A stretch of 62,381 bases of DNA. Origin: Caldisphaera sp. (GTDB lineage Archaea > Thermoproteota > Thermoprotei_A > Sulfolobales > Acidilobaceae). The notes under the pieces are model-generated. The model searched no databases. It worked only from the letters and a program-made list of their open reading frames with translations, and was not told the DNA's origin. Position numbers and translations under genes: made by a program. Shown here piece after piece: positions 29,352-39,022 of this stretch. The stretch is taken from assembly GCA_002877855.1 (NCBI GenBank), contig PNIA01000005.1:1-62381 (forward strand). The letters run 5' to 3'. Position 1 is the stretch's first letter. Each line of letters opens with the position of its first letter.

Positions 29352-31145
29352 TTGACAGTAATTGAGGTTGGAAAGAAAAAAGAAACATCGAATAAAGAAC
29401 TTAAAAACGAACACAAAATTCTACCAGCGCCAGGTAAATTAATAGTAAGAGGAAATAACGCCTATGTAGAAATTGCTGAAAGAAAAATACCTATTGGAGG
29501 TCCAATGCCAAAACTAAACGAAAATGAAAAGCACCTTCATTACACAACAAGCCTATGCCCTGTGTGTATGAGATTATTACCAGCAAGAATATTTGAAAGA
29601 GATGGAAAAGTATATTTAAGAAAAGTCTGCCCAGAGCACGGAGAATTTGAAGAGTTATATTATGGAGATTCTAAATTATATACGCGTATGATGAAATTTG
29701 AAGAAACTGGGAAAGGAGCAGGTAAAATAAAGGCATATGTAAATCTAACTGCACCTTGTCCTTATAATTGTGGTTTTTGTTCCATGCATGAAAATCATAC
29801 AGCACTAGCAAATCTTGTGGTAACAAACAGGTGCAACTTAAGTTGTTATTATTGCTTCTTCTATGCAGAAAAAGCTGGTTATATTTATGAACCAAGCATA
29901 GAACTGCTAAGATACCAAATAGAGCAACTTAAAAAACAAGGGGTTACAATGGCAATTCAAATAACTGGAGGAGAACCAACATTAAGAGATGATTTACCTG
30001 AAATAGTTAAAATGCTAAGAGAAGAAGGAGTAAGGCATATTCAATTAAACACAGCAGGAATAAAGTTTGCAGAGCTGTACTTTAATGATCCACAAGCTGC
30101 AATTAATTATTCAAGAACTTTAAGGGAAGCCGGTGTAAACACGGTTTATCTAAGCTTTGATGGAGTATCGGCAAAGGTAAACTTTAAAAATCATTGGGAA
30201 ATACCCTACATTTTTGAAGTATTTAGAAAGTCAGGTATGACCAGTGTTGTTTTAGTTCCAACATTAATAAAAGGATATAACGATAAGGAAATAGGAAAAA
30301 TATTAAAATTTGCAGGAAAGCATATTGATATAGTTAGAGCTGTAAACTTCCAACCAGTTAGTCTTTCTGGACAATTAAAGAAGCAAGAAAGAGAAAAGCT
30401 TAGGATTACAATAGCAGATGCAATAATAAATATTGAAGAGCAGACAGATGGACAAATTCCGAGGGATACTTGGTATCCTATTCCAGTGGCAGCAAAATTT
30501 GCAAAGTTTATAGAAGTCTCGACAGATAATCAACAATTCTGTATGTCCAACCATCCTGCATGCGGATCTGCAAACTATGTATTTATAGAGAGAGACCAAA
30601 ACGGGATTCCTACAAGATTTATACCGATAGGCTCTTTCTTTGATGTAGATGGCTTTTTAGAATATCTTGATAAAGAAAGGATAGATATTTTAGATAGCAA
30701 ATTTAAGAAGCTACACCTATTAAAAGGAATTATTGATTTAAGAAAATTTGTAGACCAAGAAAAAATGCCCAAAGATTTAAAGTTTAACAAATTGCTAGCA
30801 AGTATATTTTTAAAGAGAAATTATGATGCTTTAGGTCAATTACATTATCACATGCTTTTCATAGGAATGATGCACTTTATGGACTTATATAACTATGATG
30901 TGGAAAGAGTAAGGAGATGCAATATAAGCTATTTAATGCCTGATGGAAGGGTTGTGCCTTTCTGTGCATATAATGTAATGGAATCTTTATATAGAGATTA
31001 TGTCCAATCTAAATATAAGAAATTAGAATTAAACTCGAACGAAATGAAATCATTTACACCTGGAGAAAAATACAATAGATCAAAGTATATAATTAGAATA
31101 AATAAGGATCCATTGTATCATGAAACATACAAGGGTCTTTTATGA
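29352..31145 (+). CDS. tes: radical SAM tetraether lipid synthase (Tes)
   Basis: A 597-residue radical SAM protein with the Tes layout. An N-terminal rubredoxin-like site uses C69, C72 and C93; an extra CPYNCGFC (C136, C140, C143) precedes the radical SAM CNLSCYYC (C161, C165, C168); C-terminal cysteines occur in FCMSNHPACG and RRCNISY...VPFCAYN. Tes joins two archaeol phospholipids tail to tail by C-C bonds to make membrane-spanning GDGT lipids. TTG start follows GGAGG by eight bases. Single gene with its own promoter. Confidence 0.9.
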   Translation: MTVIEVGKKKETSNKELKNEHKILPAPGKLIVRGNNAYVEIAERKIPIGGPMPKLNENEKHLHYTTSLCPVCMRLLPARIFERDGKVYLRKVCPEHGEFEELYYGDSKLYTRMMKFEETGKGAGKIKAYVNLTAPCPYNCGFCSMHENHTALANLVVTNRCNLSCYYCFFYAEKAGYIYEPSIELLRYQIEQLKKQGVTMAIQITGGEPTLRDDLPEIVKMLREEGVRHIQLNTAGIKFAELYFNDPQAAINYSRTLREAGVNTVYLSFDGVSAKVNFKNHWEIPYIFEVFRKSGMTSVVLVPTLIKGYNDKEIGKILKFAGKHIDIVRAVNFQPVSLSGQLKKQEREKLRITIADAIINIEEQTDGQIPRDTWYPIPVAAKFAKFIEVSTDNQQFCMSNHPACGSANYVFIERDQNGIPTRFIPIGSFFDVDGFLEYLDKERIDILDSKFKKLHLLKGIIDLRKFVDQEKMPKDLKFNKLLASIFLKRNYDALGQLHYHMLFIGMMHFMDLYNYDVERVRRCNISYLMPDGRVVPFCAYNVMESLYRDYVQSKYKKLELNSNEMKSFTPGEKYNRSKYIIRINKDPLYHETYKGLL

Positions 31146-31179
31146 GTCAAGCATAATATTTTTATTGAAAATGCTTGAA

Positions 31180-31848
31180 CTAAATTAATGGTTTTTTAGG
31201 TTTTAATACAATATACCTAATGCTTACCCAATTATAACATAATCTTTTAACTTCCTTTAAACTTAGCTCAGCCTTAATATCATCTAAAAGATCATTCTCA
31301 AAAATGCTTACCCCTCTGCCAAAAATAAATGGAGAAACAGTAGCCCATATCTCATCAACAAGACCGTTACTCAATAAAGAAAAGTTTAAATGGCCTCCCC
31401 CTTCAATCATTAAACGCCTTATACCAAATTCATATAGTTTATTCATAGCTTCATTTAAATCTAAACCAACCGATTCATTTACTTTAACAATATTAATCCC
31501 CTTTCTAATAAATTTTTCAAGCTTTTCATATGGGTTGTTAACCGATGTTATCAAAATACTTCTTCTAGGTTGATTAAAAACTTCCGCATCTTCTGAAACC
31601 TTTAATCTAGAATCTACCACTATTCTTATTGGTGAAACCCCTTTTACTAACCTAACAGTTAAACTTGGATTATCTTTAATTATAGTATTTGCGCCAACCA
31701 TTACTGCATCAACTTTAGATCTTAATTCATGCTGTTCTTTGAAATCTTCTTCACAACTTAATTTTGAATATCCCTTACTATCTGCTATTTTGCCATCAAC
31801 CGTTTCTGTAGAAAATATTATAGCATATGGTCTTGGCAATTTTTGCAC
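31180..31848 (-). CDS. 2,5-diamino-6-ribosylamino-pyrimidinone 5'-phosphate reductase
   Basis: A 222-residue RibD C-terminal-domain-type reductase: PYAIIFSTETVDGKIAD, DAVMVGANTIIKDNPSLTVR and LMIEGGGHLNFSLL are the family motifs. Without a deaminase domain it matches the archaeal stand-alone enzyme (ArfC-like) that reduces the ribosyl side chain early in riboflavin synthesis, using NAD(P)H. GTG start with GGAAGG immediately upstream. Single gene; its leader overlaps a possible transposon scar. Confidence 0.88.
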   Translation of the reverse strand: MQKLPRPYAIIFSTETVDGKIADSKGYSKLSCEEDFKEQHELRSKVDAVMVGANTIIKDNPSLTVRLVKGVSPIRIVVDSRLKVSEDAEVFNQPRRSILITSVNNPYEKLEKFIRKGINIVKVNESVGLDLNEAMNKLYEFGIRRLMIEGGGHLNFSLLSNGLVDEIWATVSPFIFGRGVSIFENDLLDDIKAELSLKEVKRLCYNWVSIRYIVLKPKKPLI

Positions 31849-32319
31849 CTTCCAGCTTTCTCTCCGCTCTGAAGGGCTAGTTCCCTAGATCTTAAGGGTT
31901 ACCTATAGGAGCTACTCTGATTCCTCCCTATGTGATAGTAAAGTTACAACTTCTCACACTTATTTAACCTAAGAGAGAAATCTCGCCCTCCTTTTTTAAT
32001 TTGGCAACGAGTAGAGACTTACTTCATATTGTGAAGAATACCCATTTGATGGCTATTGCTTATCTAATTATTTAAAAAACAAACCTTAAAAGCATTATCC
32101 CCTAGAAGAGTGAGGTTTGCCGTTTATTTTATCATCTTAATGATCGAAAGTAAAGCGTTTCTTCTATATAAATTTGTTCTCTAATTAACGAAAATGTTGA
32201 GGCGTGATTGCTCCCTATATGAAGTTTGAGAAACACAGCTCTTCTTATAAATTCAACTTTTAAATATAATATAGCAAGCAATATTAATCAACTAGATACA
32301 GTAAAATAAGGCGGTTAAA
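31849..32319. other. gene-free region with possible transposon scar
   Basis: No supportable gene in 471 bases. The left part, read on the minus strand, contains a GC-richer stretch with tnpB-end-like motifs (see next entry). At 32090-32130 the bases CAAACCT and AGGTTTG form a 7-bp inverted repeat around about 26 bases. The right end contains AT-rich sequence with TATA-like TTTAAATATAATATA near 32260, the likely promoter of the gene at 32320. Confidence 0.55.
31855..31945 (-). mobile_element. possible IS200/IS605/IS607 right-end (omega-RNA-like) remnant
   Basis: On the minus strand the motif GGGAACTAGCCCTTCAGAGC followed by GGAGAG closely resembles the 3' end of omega-RNA/tnpB right ends (pattern ...GCCCTTCAGGGCGGGGAG...). 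The hairpin arms here are partly degenerate (GC-C-CTTCAG-A-GC). No tnpB reading frame is present around it. Could be a solo end or chance; recognised from pattern memory only. Confidence 0.3.
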
Positions 32320-33483
32320 ATGAGAGATGAAACTAAAGCTGTTTATAATGGCGAATTTAACGATAAATTTAATTCTATAATAAGCCCTATTTATTTAAGC
32401 ACTGTCTATAAATACATAGATGAGGAAACATCAACAAAAAGCGATAGAAACATTACAATAAAGTATTATAGAGAAGAAAACCCAACGCTGAGGGAACTTG
32501 AAAGAAAAATTGCATTACTAGAAAATACTCAAGACTCCTTAGCTTTTGCAAGCGGAATGGCAGCTATATCTACATTAGGACTTGGACTATTAAAGAAAGA
32601 TTCAAAAGTACTACTATTGAAAGAAATGTATGGATCTACCCTTCAATTCTTTGATGAAATAGCCAGAAAATTTAATATAAAAATAATAAAAGTCATGCCA
32701 GATGCAGAAAGCATCGCAAATGCCTTAGAATCGAATAACATAGATTTAGCCATAATAGAAACTATAACAAACCCCACATTAAAAGTTATTGATCTAACAA
32801 AATTAGAAAATACAATTAAGAGGAGCAATGTTTTGTTTATTGCTGATAATACATTTGCATCTTCCATTTTACTTAAGCCAGCTAAATATGGATTTAACAT
32901 AATAGTTCACAGCTCGACTAAATACATATCTGGACACAATGATACTATGGGTGGAATATTAGCCAGTAATAAACAGACAATCGAAGAATTGTGGGAATAG
33001 AGAAGATTATTAGGTAATGCACAGCAACCTTTTGAAGCATTTTTAACTATACGTGGAATTAAAACACTGCCAATAAGGATTAAGCAACAATCAAACAATG
33101 CTAAAGCCATAGCTGAGTTTTTAAAAGACAACTCAAAGATTTCAAATGTTTATTATCCAGGTTTGAAAGACAATCCTAGCCATAATATAGCAAAGAAGAT
33201 ATTTGAAATGCAATATTACAGTGGTGTCCTATCCTTCGAGTTAAAAAGCAATCTAAATGAAACTAAGAAATTCCTAAGTAATTTAAAAATAATTAAACCA
33301 TCACCAAGTCTTGGAGGAACTGAAAGCTTAGCTACTCTACCTGCAATTACTGCTGCAAGATATATAAATGAAGAAGATAAAAAATCATTAGGAATAAGCG
33401 AAAAACTAATAAGATTATCTGTAGGATTAGAAGATGCTGAAGATTTAATTGATGATCTGTCTCAAGCCCTTAGCAAGATTTAG
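32320..33483 (+). pseudogene. cystathionine gamma-synthase/lyase family gene with in-frame TAG
   Basis: The frame encodes a PLP enzyme of the Cys/Met metabolism family, with ENPTLRELERKIALLE and the PLP-lysine segment HSSTKYISGHND (lysine at about residue 206). It stops at TAG 32998-33000 after EELWE, then continues in the same frame with RRLLGNAQQPFEAFLTIRGIKTL to TAG 33481-33483 (about 387 residues in all). A Trp codon (TGG) is the likely ancestral state. No indel is needed. Either a recent nonsense mutation, a sequencing error, or readthrough. No sign of pyrrolysine genes here. ATG start after GGCGGTTAAA. Confidence 0.85.
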
Positions 33484-33599
33484 TTAATCTGTAATTCTTA
33501 AATTAAAGGAAGAGCCTTTATTTAATAAAAACATTTCATAATTTTATTTAACTTTTAATTTTTATTTAATAATCATGAAATCATTAATGGTGATAAATT

Positions 33600-34403
33600 T
33601 TGAGTTTGGTTAAAATTGAAAGATTATCTACTGGCATAACAAGTTTTGACAAGCTAATAGGTGGTGGAATACCTAGAGGTTTCTTTGTAGCAGTTGTAGG
33701 AGAGCCTGGAACAGGGAAAACAATATTTGCAATACATTATTCGTGGAAAGGTATATTAGATAATGACAAAGTAATATATGTAACAACAGAGGAAAGCAGA
33801 GAAAGCATAATAAGGCAAGCTAAAATGTTTGGAATGAACTTAGACGAAGCTGTAGATAACAATAAAATGATTATAATTGATGCATTAATGAAAGCAACCA
33901 ATGATGAATGGACACTAAATGAAACAGATATAGATGAACTTGTTAAAAAAATAATTGATGCTAAGAAGAAATTAGGTTATGGAAGAGCAAGACTAGTAAT
34001 AGACAGCATGTCAACATTTTGGCTAGATAAACCTGCCATGGCCAGAAAATACAGCTATTCTGTTAAAAGAGTTCTCTATAAATGGGACTTTACTGCCCTT
34101 CTAATAAGCCAATATGCTATAACTACATCAAGTGCCTTTGGATGGGGAGTAGAGCACGTAGCTGATGGAATTATTAGATTTGGAAGAAAAATTGTTAATG
34201 GGGAATTAAAAAGATTTGTGTTAATAGAAAAATTAAGGCAAACATCTCACGACCTTAGAATTCACTTTATTAGTATAGAGGACAAAATCGGCATGAAAAT
34301 AGAAGAGGCAACACAACTAAGAAAGGAAGATATAGCATTACCAGAAAAGGTGAAAAGGCAAATAAAAGAATCTAAGGAGTCATTAGAAAAAGAAAAGATA
34401 TAA
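33600..34403 (+). CDS. single-domain KaiC/RadA-like ATPase
   Basis: 267 residues. TGITSFDKLIGGGIPRGFF leads into Walker A GEPGTGKT (about residues 37-44); Walker B-like RLVIDSMSTFWL is at about 137-148. This is the archaeal KaiC-like group with one RecA fold. Such proteins in Sulfolobales are linked to signalling and to phosphorylation-dependent control of motility genes; role here unknown. TTG start with GGTGA upstream. A charged, coiled tail ends the protein. Confidence 0.87.
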   Translation: MSLVKIERLSTGITSFDKLIGGGIPRGFFVAVVGEPGTGKTIFAIHYSWKGILDNDKVIYVTTEESRESIIRQAKMFGMNLDEAVDNNKMIIIDALMKATNDEWTLNETDIDELVKKIIDAKKKLGYGRARLVIDSMSTFWLDKPAMARKYSYSVKRVLYKWDFTALLISQYAITTSSAFGWGVEHVADGIIRFGRKIVNGELKRFVLIEKLRQTSHDLRIHFISIEDKIGMKIEEATQLRKEDIALPEKVKRQIKESKESLEKEKI

Positions 34404-34642
34404 TAAAAAATTTCTATTGATATTGAAATAAGAAACTAGCCATTTATAACTTGATAATTTAAAATCAAAATAGCTTTTTATAAAAATATTTTTAGATTTT
34501 CTTACAAAGTGATTTAATATTAACTATAAATTATAAGAAATTGATATATGGCTATATTAGAGAAGATGTAAAAAGGACTAAAGCCTAAATAATTGCTAAA
34601 CTCTGGCATGTGAGGTAGCTCTTAAAAAACATAAAAGATTCT

Positions 34643-36145
34643 TTATAAAATCCTTTCTTTCAATAATTTAATCAAATGTCTTCTTACTCCTTTATCAATT
34701 CCAATCACAACCAAATAAAATAAAGCAACCTCTATTAGCCCAGGTATTGCAATATATTTAATATCAGTAAGTAACCTAGGCGATGGAGCCCCAAGAGGTT
34801 TTAGAAAATATGAAATTGCCAAAGAAATTAACGAATACAAAATTATCCTAGGAATCATTTCTTTAATTATTGTTTTAATAACATTACTAGGTAAAAAGAA
34901 TTTTGCAATTACTATAGCTGAAATAGCATATCTTATTAGATAGACTATTGCCCATAGCAGTATTAAATACGTCAAGGATATACCTTTAAACAAAACAAAA
35001 ATTAATGCTAATGAACCTATATAAAACAGAGAAGGTATTAGCCCTAAAATATTCATTTTAGCAAAGCCCTTAGCGGCTTTAACTCCTCTATCCTTTATGC
35101 TACCAGAGGCTATTTGACCTATACCATTATTTAATATTTCAATTATAGCAGTAATTAAAAAAACGGATATTGCTATAGAGGCCCAAGAGTATATTGGATT
35201 ATATACATAAACAACATATTTTGGATATATAACACCATACATCAAAAATGGTATAACTATTGCTAAGGATAGCTCCATATTTCTCAATGCCGTTCTAAGG
35301 TCTCCTGTTCTTAATACATAAGAATGCAAATACCTTAGACCAACATTTGTTGAATCTCTTAATAAGGTAGAAATTGACGAAACAACAAAAAAAGCTGCAA
35401 CTACTAAATCGCCAACTAACGGGTACGCAATCATGACATCAAAGGATGGTATTAACCCAAATACTACTCCTAAAACAGTTGCATGAGACCCTAAAGTCCA
35501 TTCCTTTAATATTTTTTTGGTATTAACTATTTTATCACTATGAATTTTATCCTTTAGCCAATATATTGCCAAGATAGAACTTAAGAGAAATGATATTGCA
35601 GTGCCTATAAAAGCATACAATAATGATGCGGATATTAAATAAATAAGCACAAATATTAATGATGCATAAGATATCCTATAAATTAATTCCAAAAAACCCA
35701 TTCTTAATGGTCTTGCTGCATCAACTATTGTTCTTACTGTATAATAAAATGCTTGAAGGGCTAATGAGACACCTGCTATTATCAATATAATAGGATTGAC
35801 TTTAGTATATAATAATACTAGAATAATACCTAAAATAAAACTAAACAAGGCTTGGCCAATTGAAAATGTTAAAGATGCATAATAGGAACCTTCGTTTTTC
35901 TCTACAACATATCTGTAAATCCATAGGCTAAAAATGCTCAAAGGTATAGTACCATAGGATATTATCCTTTTCGTTACTAGTTGATATATCGCATAGTCTT
36001 GAGGAACTAATTTTCTTGCAAGAACTATTGATGCAACTATATTAATTAAAAGAGCAATAAAATAAAAAATACTCCTTCCCATAGAAATTTTTATAGCTTC
36101 GATTCTTTGGTTTTGAATAGATTCATCTTTTAAGGTTTCTTCCAA
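34643..36145 (-). CDS. polysaccharide-type flippase (Wzx/MATE-like membrane protein)
   Basis: 500 residues with about 14 hydrophobic segments. The N-terminal SMGRSIFYFIALLINIVASI and LARKLVPQDYAIYQLV are typical of oligosaccharide flippases (MOP superfamily). It would move lipid-linked glycans across the membrane for protein N-glycosylation or S-layer decoration. TTG start 11 bases after pncB, so the two are probably co-transcribed although functionally unrelated. Confidence 0.82.
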   Translation of the reverse strand: MEETLKDESIQNQRIEAIKISMGRSIFYFIALLINIVASIVLARKLVPQDYAIYQLVTKRIISYGTIPLSIFSLWIYRYVVEKNEGSYYASLTFSIGQALFSFILGIILVLLYTKVNPIILIIAGVSLALQAFYYTVRTIVDAARPLRMGFLELIYRISYASLIFVLIYLISASLLYAFIGTAISFLLSSILAIYWLKDKIHSDKIVNTKKILKEWTLGSHATVLGVVFGLIPSFDVMIAYPLVGDLVVAAFFVVSSISTLLRDSTNVGLRYLHSYVLRTGDLRTALRNMELSLAIVIPFLMYGVIYPKYVVYVYNPIYSWASIAISVFLITAIIEILNNGIGQIASGSIKDRGVKAAKGFAKMNILGLIPSLFYIGSLALIFVLFKGISLTYLILLWAIVYLIRYAISAIVIAKFFLPSNVIKTIIKEMIPRIILYSLISLAISYFLKPLGAPSPRLLTDIKYIAIPGLIEVALFYLVVIGIDKGVRRHLIKLLKERIL

Positions 36146-36156
36146 TAATTATTCCC

Positions 36157-37350
36157 CTATTGGGTGTAAGGCAATTGGTTCAATACATAATTTCTTATCT
36201 GATCTAGAGATGGCAATTCTTCAATTAGTTTACCATTTTCTATATATTTAACCATTAAATTTTTAGGCTTATCTGATAAATCTTTGCAAACTGGGATATC
36301 TTGGTCATCCCAATATTTAATGTAATACTCCAGGGGTTTACATGAATAAACCTTCTTAGCCCCTGGTAATTTACCTCTTTTTGTGTAGGGTTCCCAACCA
36401 TTACCTCTATCTATTTCAACAATATCCATACTTAAATCGACACTTGGTGCTGTAGCTATAGAAGTTCCTACCCCAAAACCGTCAACTATATCTCTCAAAT
36501 TAGCAATGCTATTTTCATCAAGACCTCCAGAAACTATAATTTTAACGTTCTTAAAGCCATTAATATCTAAAGTCCATCTTATTTCTTCAACAATATCTTT
36601 CATGTTCCCCCTTCTACTTGAAGGGGTATCTAATCTGATACCCCATAATTTATCTCCTAAAAGATGCGCTGCCATCAATGCCTCTTTTCTTTCATCATCC
36701 AATGTATCCGCCAAGGCTATCAAATTTATCTTACCTTCATATATCTTAGCGAACCATTTCCATGCCTCCTTTTGATCTCCAAACATAAGGATTAATGCAT
36801 GAGGCATTGTACCTTGAGGCTTTAAACCAAGATACTTTTCAGATAGTAATCCACTAACACTATCTGCTCCACCTATATATGCCGCCCTATCAGCTGCAGG
36901 AAACACTGCAGGATGTAAAGCTCTTAATCCGAAGAAAAGAAGATTCTTATTTCCGACAACACGCTTTAAACTTGCTGTTTTTGTTGCAATGCTAGAAGAG
37001 AACCTAAGTAAGCCTAGCAATGATGCCTCTAATAGAACAAAATCTATATATTTCCCTTCAACTATCATTAATGGCATTTTTTTAACAAAAATCGTTCCCT
37101 CTGGAACAGAATATACCGAAAATGGTCTGTCTTTTAATAATGATAAAGCTTCTTCCAGTCCTGCGTACACTGCCCAATTCCTACCTTCAGGCGGATTTCC
37201 ATATAAATGAACTTCCATTCTTACTTTAATATCAGATAATCCCGCGGCCTGTAAGACTTCTTTTGTCCTTTGGAAATAAACGTCGGTTGCTTCACCATTT
37301 AATATTTCATCTATACTTGCAACATAAACTCTTGGTTTTTTTGCTACCAA
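36157..37350 (-). CDS. pncB: nicotinate phosphoribosyltransferase
   Basis: A ~397-residue type II PRTase: [16 protein letters not shown] near the start, then [39 protein letters not shown] and [10 protein letters not shown] as the conserved sugar/PRPP-site segments. It converts nicotinate and PRPP to nicotinate mononucleotide in NAD salvage. TTG at 37350 has GGGGGTG six bases upstream; the GTG at 37359 lies within that site and is rejected. Confidence 0.93.
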   Translation of the reverse strand: MVAKKPRVYVASIDEILNGEATDVYFQRTKEVLQAAGLSDIKVRMEVHLYGNPPEGRNWAVYAGLEEALSLLKDRPFSVYSVPEGTIFVKKMPLMIVEGKYIDFVLLEASLLGLLRFSSSIATKTASLKRVVGNKNLLFFGLRALHPAVFPAADRAAYIGGADSVSGLLSEKYLGLKPQGTMPHALILMFGDQKEAWKWFAKIYEGKINLIALADTLDDERKEALMAAHLLGDKLWGIRLDTPSSRRGNMKDIVEEIRWTLDINGFKNVKIIVSGGLDENSIANLRDIVDGFGVGTSIATAPSVDLSMDIVEIDRGNGWEPYTKRGKLPGAKKVYSCKPLEYYIKYWDDQDIPVCKDLSDKPKNLMVKYIENGKLIEELPSLDQIRNYVLNQLPYTQ

Positions 37351-37479
37351 TATGTGCACCCCCTTTACAGTTTTATAATAATATGCTATTTATAAATTAT
37401 TGTATCAATTAAATTGTTATAAAAAATGTTTATAAATAGCTTAAAAACCTTAGCTCAAATCTATTGTCTAGGATAGAAA

Positions 37480-37902
37480 ATGAGCCAGGACAATATATCA
37501 ATTTTGGGTAAAGAGCTATCTGATTTATTACTTTCTAAAGCAGACTTGCTAGAAAAAACACTAAAAGACTTTATAGTTAATATAACATCAGAAAATTTAA
37601 ACGATATAATTAAAAATAATAATTTGGTATTTTTGTTTTTTACGGCAGAGTGGTGCGGACCTTGCATAACTTTTATGCAATCCTTTAGAGAGGTTGCATC
37701 TATGCATTTAATGCCAAAAGTAACTTATGGAAAAGTTGATGTGGATTCTAGCTACTCAGTTGCTGACAAGTTTAAAATAAAACACATACCATCAATATTA
37801 ATTATTGTAAACGGTGAAGTTGTTGACACTGTAGTAGGGCAAACAGATAAAGATAAACTAGAATCAAAAATAACATCATATATAAAATCAGTTTTAAAAT
37901 AA
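37480..37902 (+). CDS. thioredoxin-like protein
   Basis: 140 residues. An N-terminal ~45-residue helical extension precedes a thioredoxin fold with TAEWCGPCITF (active-site WCGPC), then KVDVDSSYSVADKFKIKHIPSILII containing the cis-proline. No signal peptide, so cytosolic. It probably reduces protein disulfides. Single gene, convergent with the broken phosphomannomutase. Confidence 0.9.
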   Translation: MSQDNISILGKELSDLLLSKADLLEKTLKDFIVNITSENLNDIIKNNNLVFLFFTAEWCGPCITFMQSFREVASMHLMPKVTYGKVDVDSSYSVADKFKIKHIPSILIIVNGEVVDTVVGQTDKDKLESKITSYIKSVLK

Positions 37903-37910
37903 AACTAAAA

Positions 37911-38219
37911 TTAACTTCTACCTAATTCTACGTATTTCTTTAAATTCCCTAATTTTATCCCCATTTCAATAGCAGAGCTTTTTAATAGAAATTCTGCCAA
38001 ATCCAATAATTCTTTTAATCTTTCTTTACTATAGGATTGCATATAAAATCTTATTTTGTTTTCAGTTCCGCTAGGTCTTATTAGAATCCAACTTCCATCT
38101 TTAATATCAATTCTATATCCATCTATATCTAATAATTCGTATGTTCCTTTATCTAGATGATTTATTATTTTATCAATAAGCCTATTATAAATATTTAATT
38201 TATCATAATATGGTGGGTA
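37911..38219 (-). pseudogene. phosphomannomutase/phosphoglucomutase, C-terminal fragment
   Basis: About 102 codons in one open frame, ending TAA at 37911-37913. The translated sequence contains LYPPYYDKLNIYNRLIDK and, about 35 residues later, WILIRPSGTENKIRFYMQS, the phosphate-binding loop of domain 4 in alpha-D-phosphohexomutases. Upstream the frame hits a stop at 38223-38225, exactly where foreign sequence begins. Domains 1 (most), 2 and 3, including the catalytic serine, are missing. Confidence 0.85.
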
Positions 38220-38663
38220 AAGTTAGGTTCAATACCTGCTTCTTCATCAATAAAAATACAGATGATAATATACCCACCAAATGTTAATAAACTAAATAAT
38301 GTTACTACAGGAGAAGCCCCTCAGCTTTCTCCTACTTATGCAGAATATGACGATGGGGCTAATGTATTTAACAACTACTGGAACTTTGCTAGGACAAGCT
38401 TACCAACAGGCTGGAATAGCACAGGAATGACAGTGACAGTAAACAATGGAGTTACAGCACAAGCAAACACTTCTGGGACTTGGGGATATACTTATTATGC
38501 TACTACACTCAACCCAGAAACGCAAGTTTTAGATGCTTATGCATATTTCACTGGTTTAGTAGGAGATCAAGGACCACTACAGTTTATTGGCTGGGGTAGA
38601 GCAGGAACAAACGATACGCAGTATGGATTAAGTGACCTACTACGCAACTTCCCTTATTTTTAA
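38213..38663 (+). pseudogene. fragment of a large secreted/surface protein inside the phosphomannomutase gene
   Basis: In the plus-strand frame ending TAA at 38661-38663 the sequence reads as the middle of an extracellular protein: KLGSIPASSSIKIQM, GEAPQLSPTYAEYDDGANVF, NNYWNFARTSLPTGW, many Thr, Asn, Tyr and Gly, no start signal of its own. Similar modules occur in big secreted proteins of acidophilic archaea (DUF2341-like/lectin-like stretches). An open frame reaches back past the ATG at 38262. Base composition is richer in G+C than the flanks. It has neither signal peptide nor C-terminus, so it is a piece, not a gene. Confidence 0.7.
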
Positions 38664-38760
38664 TATAACTTGCAAGAGATAAACCGACCTTATATAATAG
38701 CATTGCATTTATTTTTTCTGGATATTTGCCTCTTATTCCCGCAGTTCCAAACCACTTCAT
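38650..38760 (-). pseudogene. phosphomannomutase, N-terminal fragment
   Basis: ATG at 38758-38760 begins MKWFGTAGIRGKYPEKINAM, the standard phosphohexomutase start (FGTAGIRG), and continues 37 codons to SYIKNKG before running into the foreign segment. This is the first piece of the gene whose end lies at 37911-38219. About 310 codons between the two pieces are absent, replaced by about 430 bases of unrelated DNA. Confidence 0.85.
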
Positions 38761-38806
38761 GATGATGCCCTCTACTTTTTACAAATTATTTATGATTTTC
38801 GTAGCT

Positions 38807-38824
38807 CTAAAGGATTTCCTTTAG
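38807..38824. repeat. short perfect inverted repeat
   Basis: CTAAAGGA-TT-TCCTTTAG, an 8-bp palindrome with a 2-base centre, lies 47 bases upstream of the broken phosphomannomutase start. It could be an old operator; no other element was seen in the 260-base gap 38761-39022. Confidence 0.4.
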
Positions 38825-39022
38825 CTCAATAAACTTATCCATTAGACTATATCTTCCCAGCTCTAGAAGGCAATGTTTGTCTTTACATTATCAAATATTC
38901 AGCTCTCTAATTTTCTAATACATCTCTATTAGCTTAGGATTTGTACTTTAAGAATCCCATTTTTATAGCCCAATAAACCTAAAGTGTGTGAAATAGTACT
39001 ACGCAAACAGAATGTTTACTTG

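Noticed and set aside
31849..32000. FMN or other riboswitch in the leader of the riboflavin-pathway reductase
   Set aside because: No match to the FMN aptamer core; the conserved-looking part fits a transposon end better.
32998..33000. TAG read as pyrrolysine
   Set aside because: No Pyl genes in the window, the enzyme family has no Pyl, and crenarchaea are not known for it; a Trp-to-stop change explains it better.
38262..38663. The plus-strand frame as an intact gene
   Set aside because: Similarity runs upstream of its ATG, there is no signal peptide or ribosome-binding site, and both edges coincide with broken phosphomannomutase ends.
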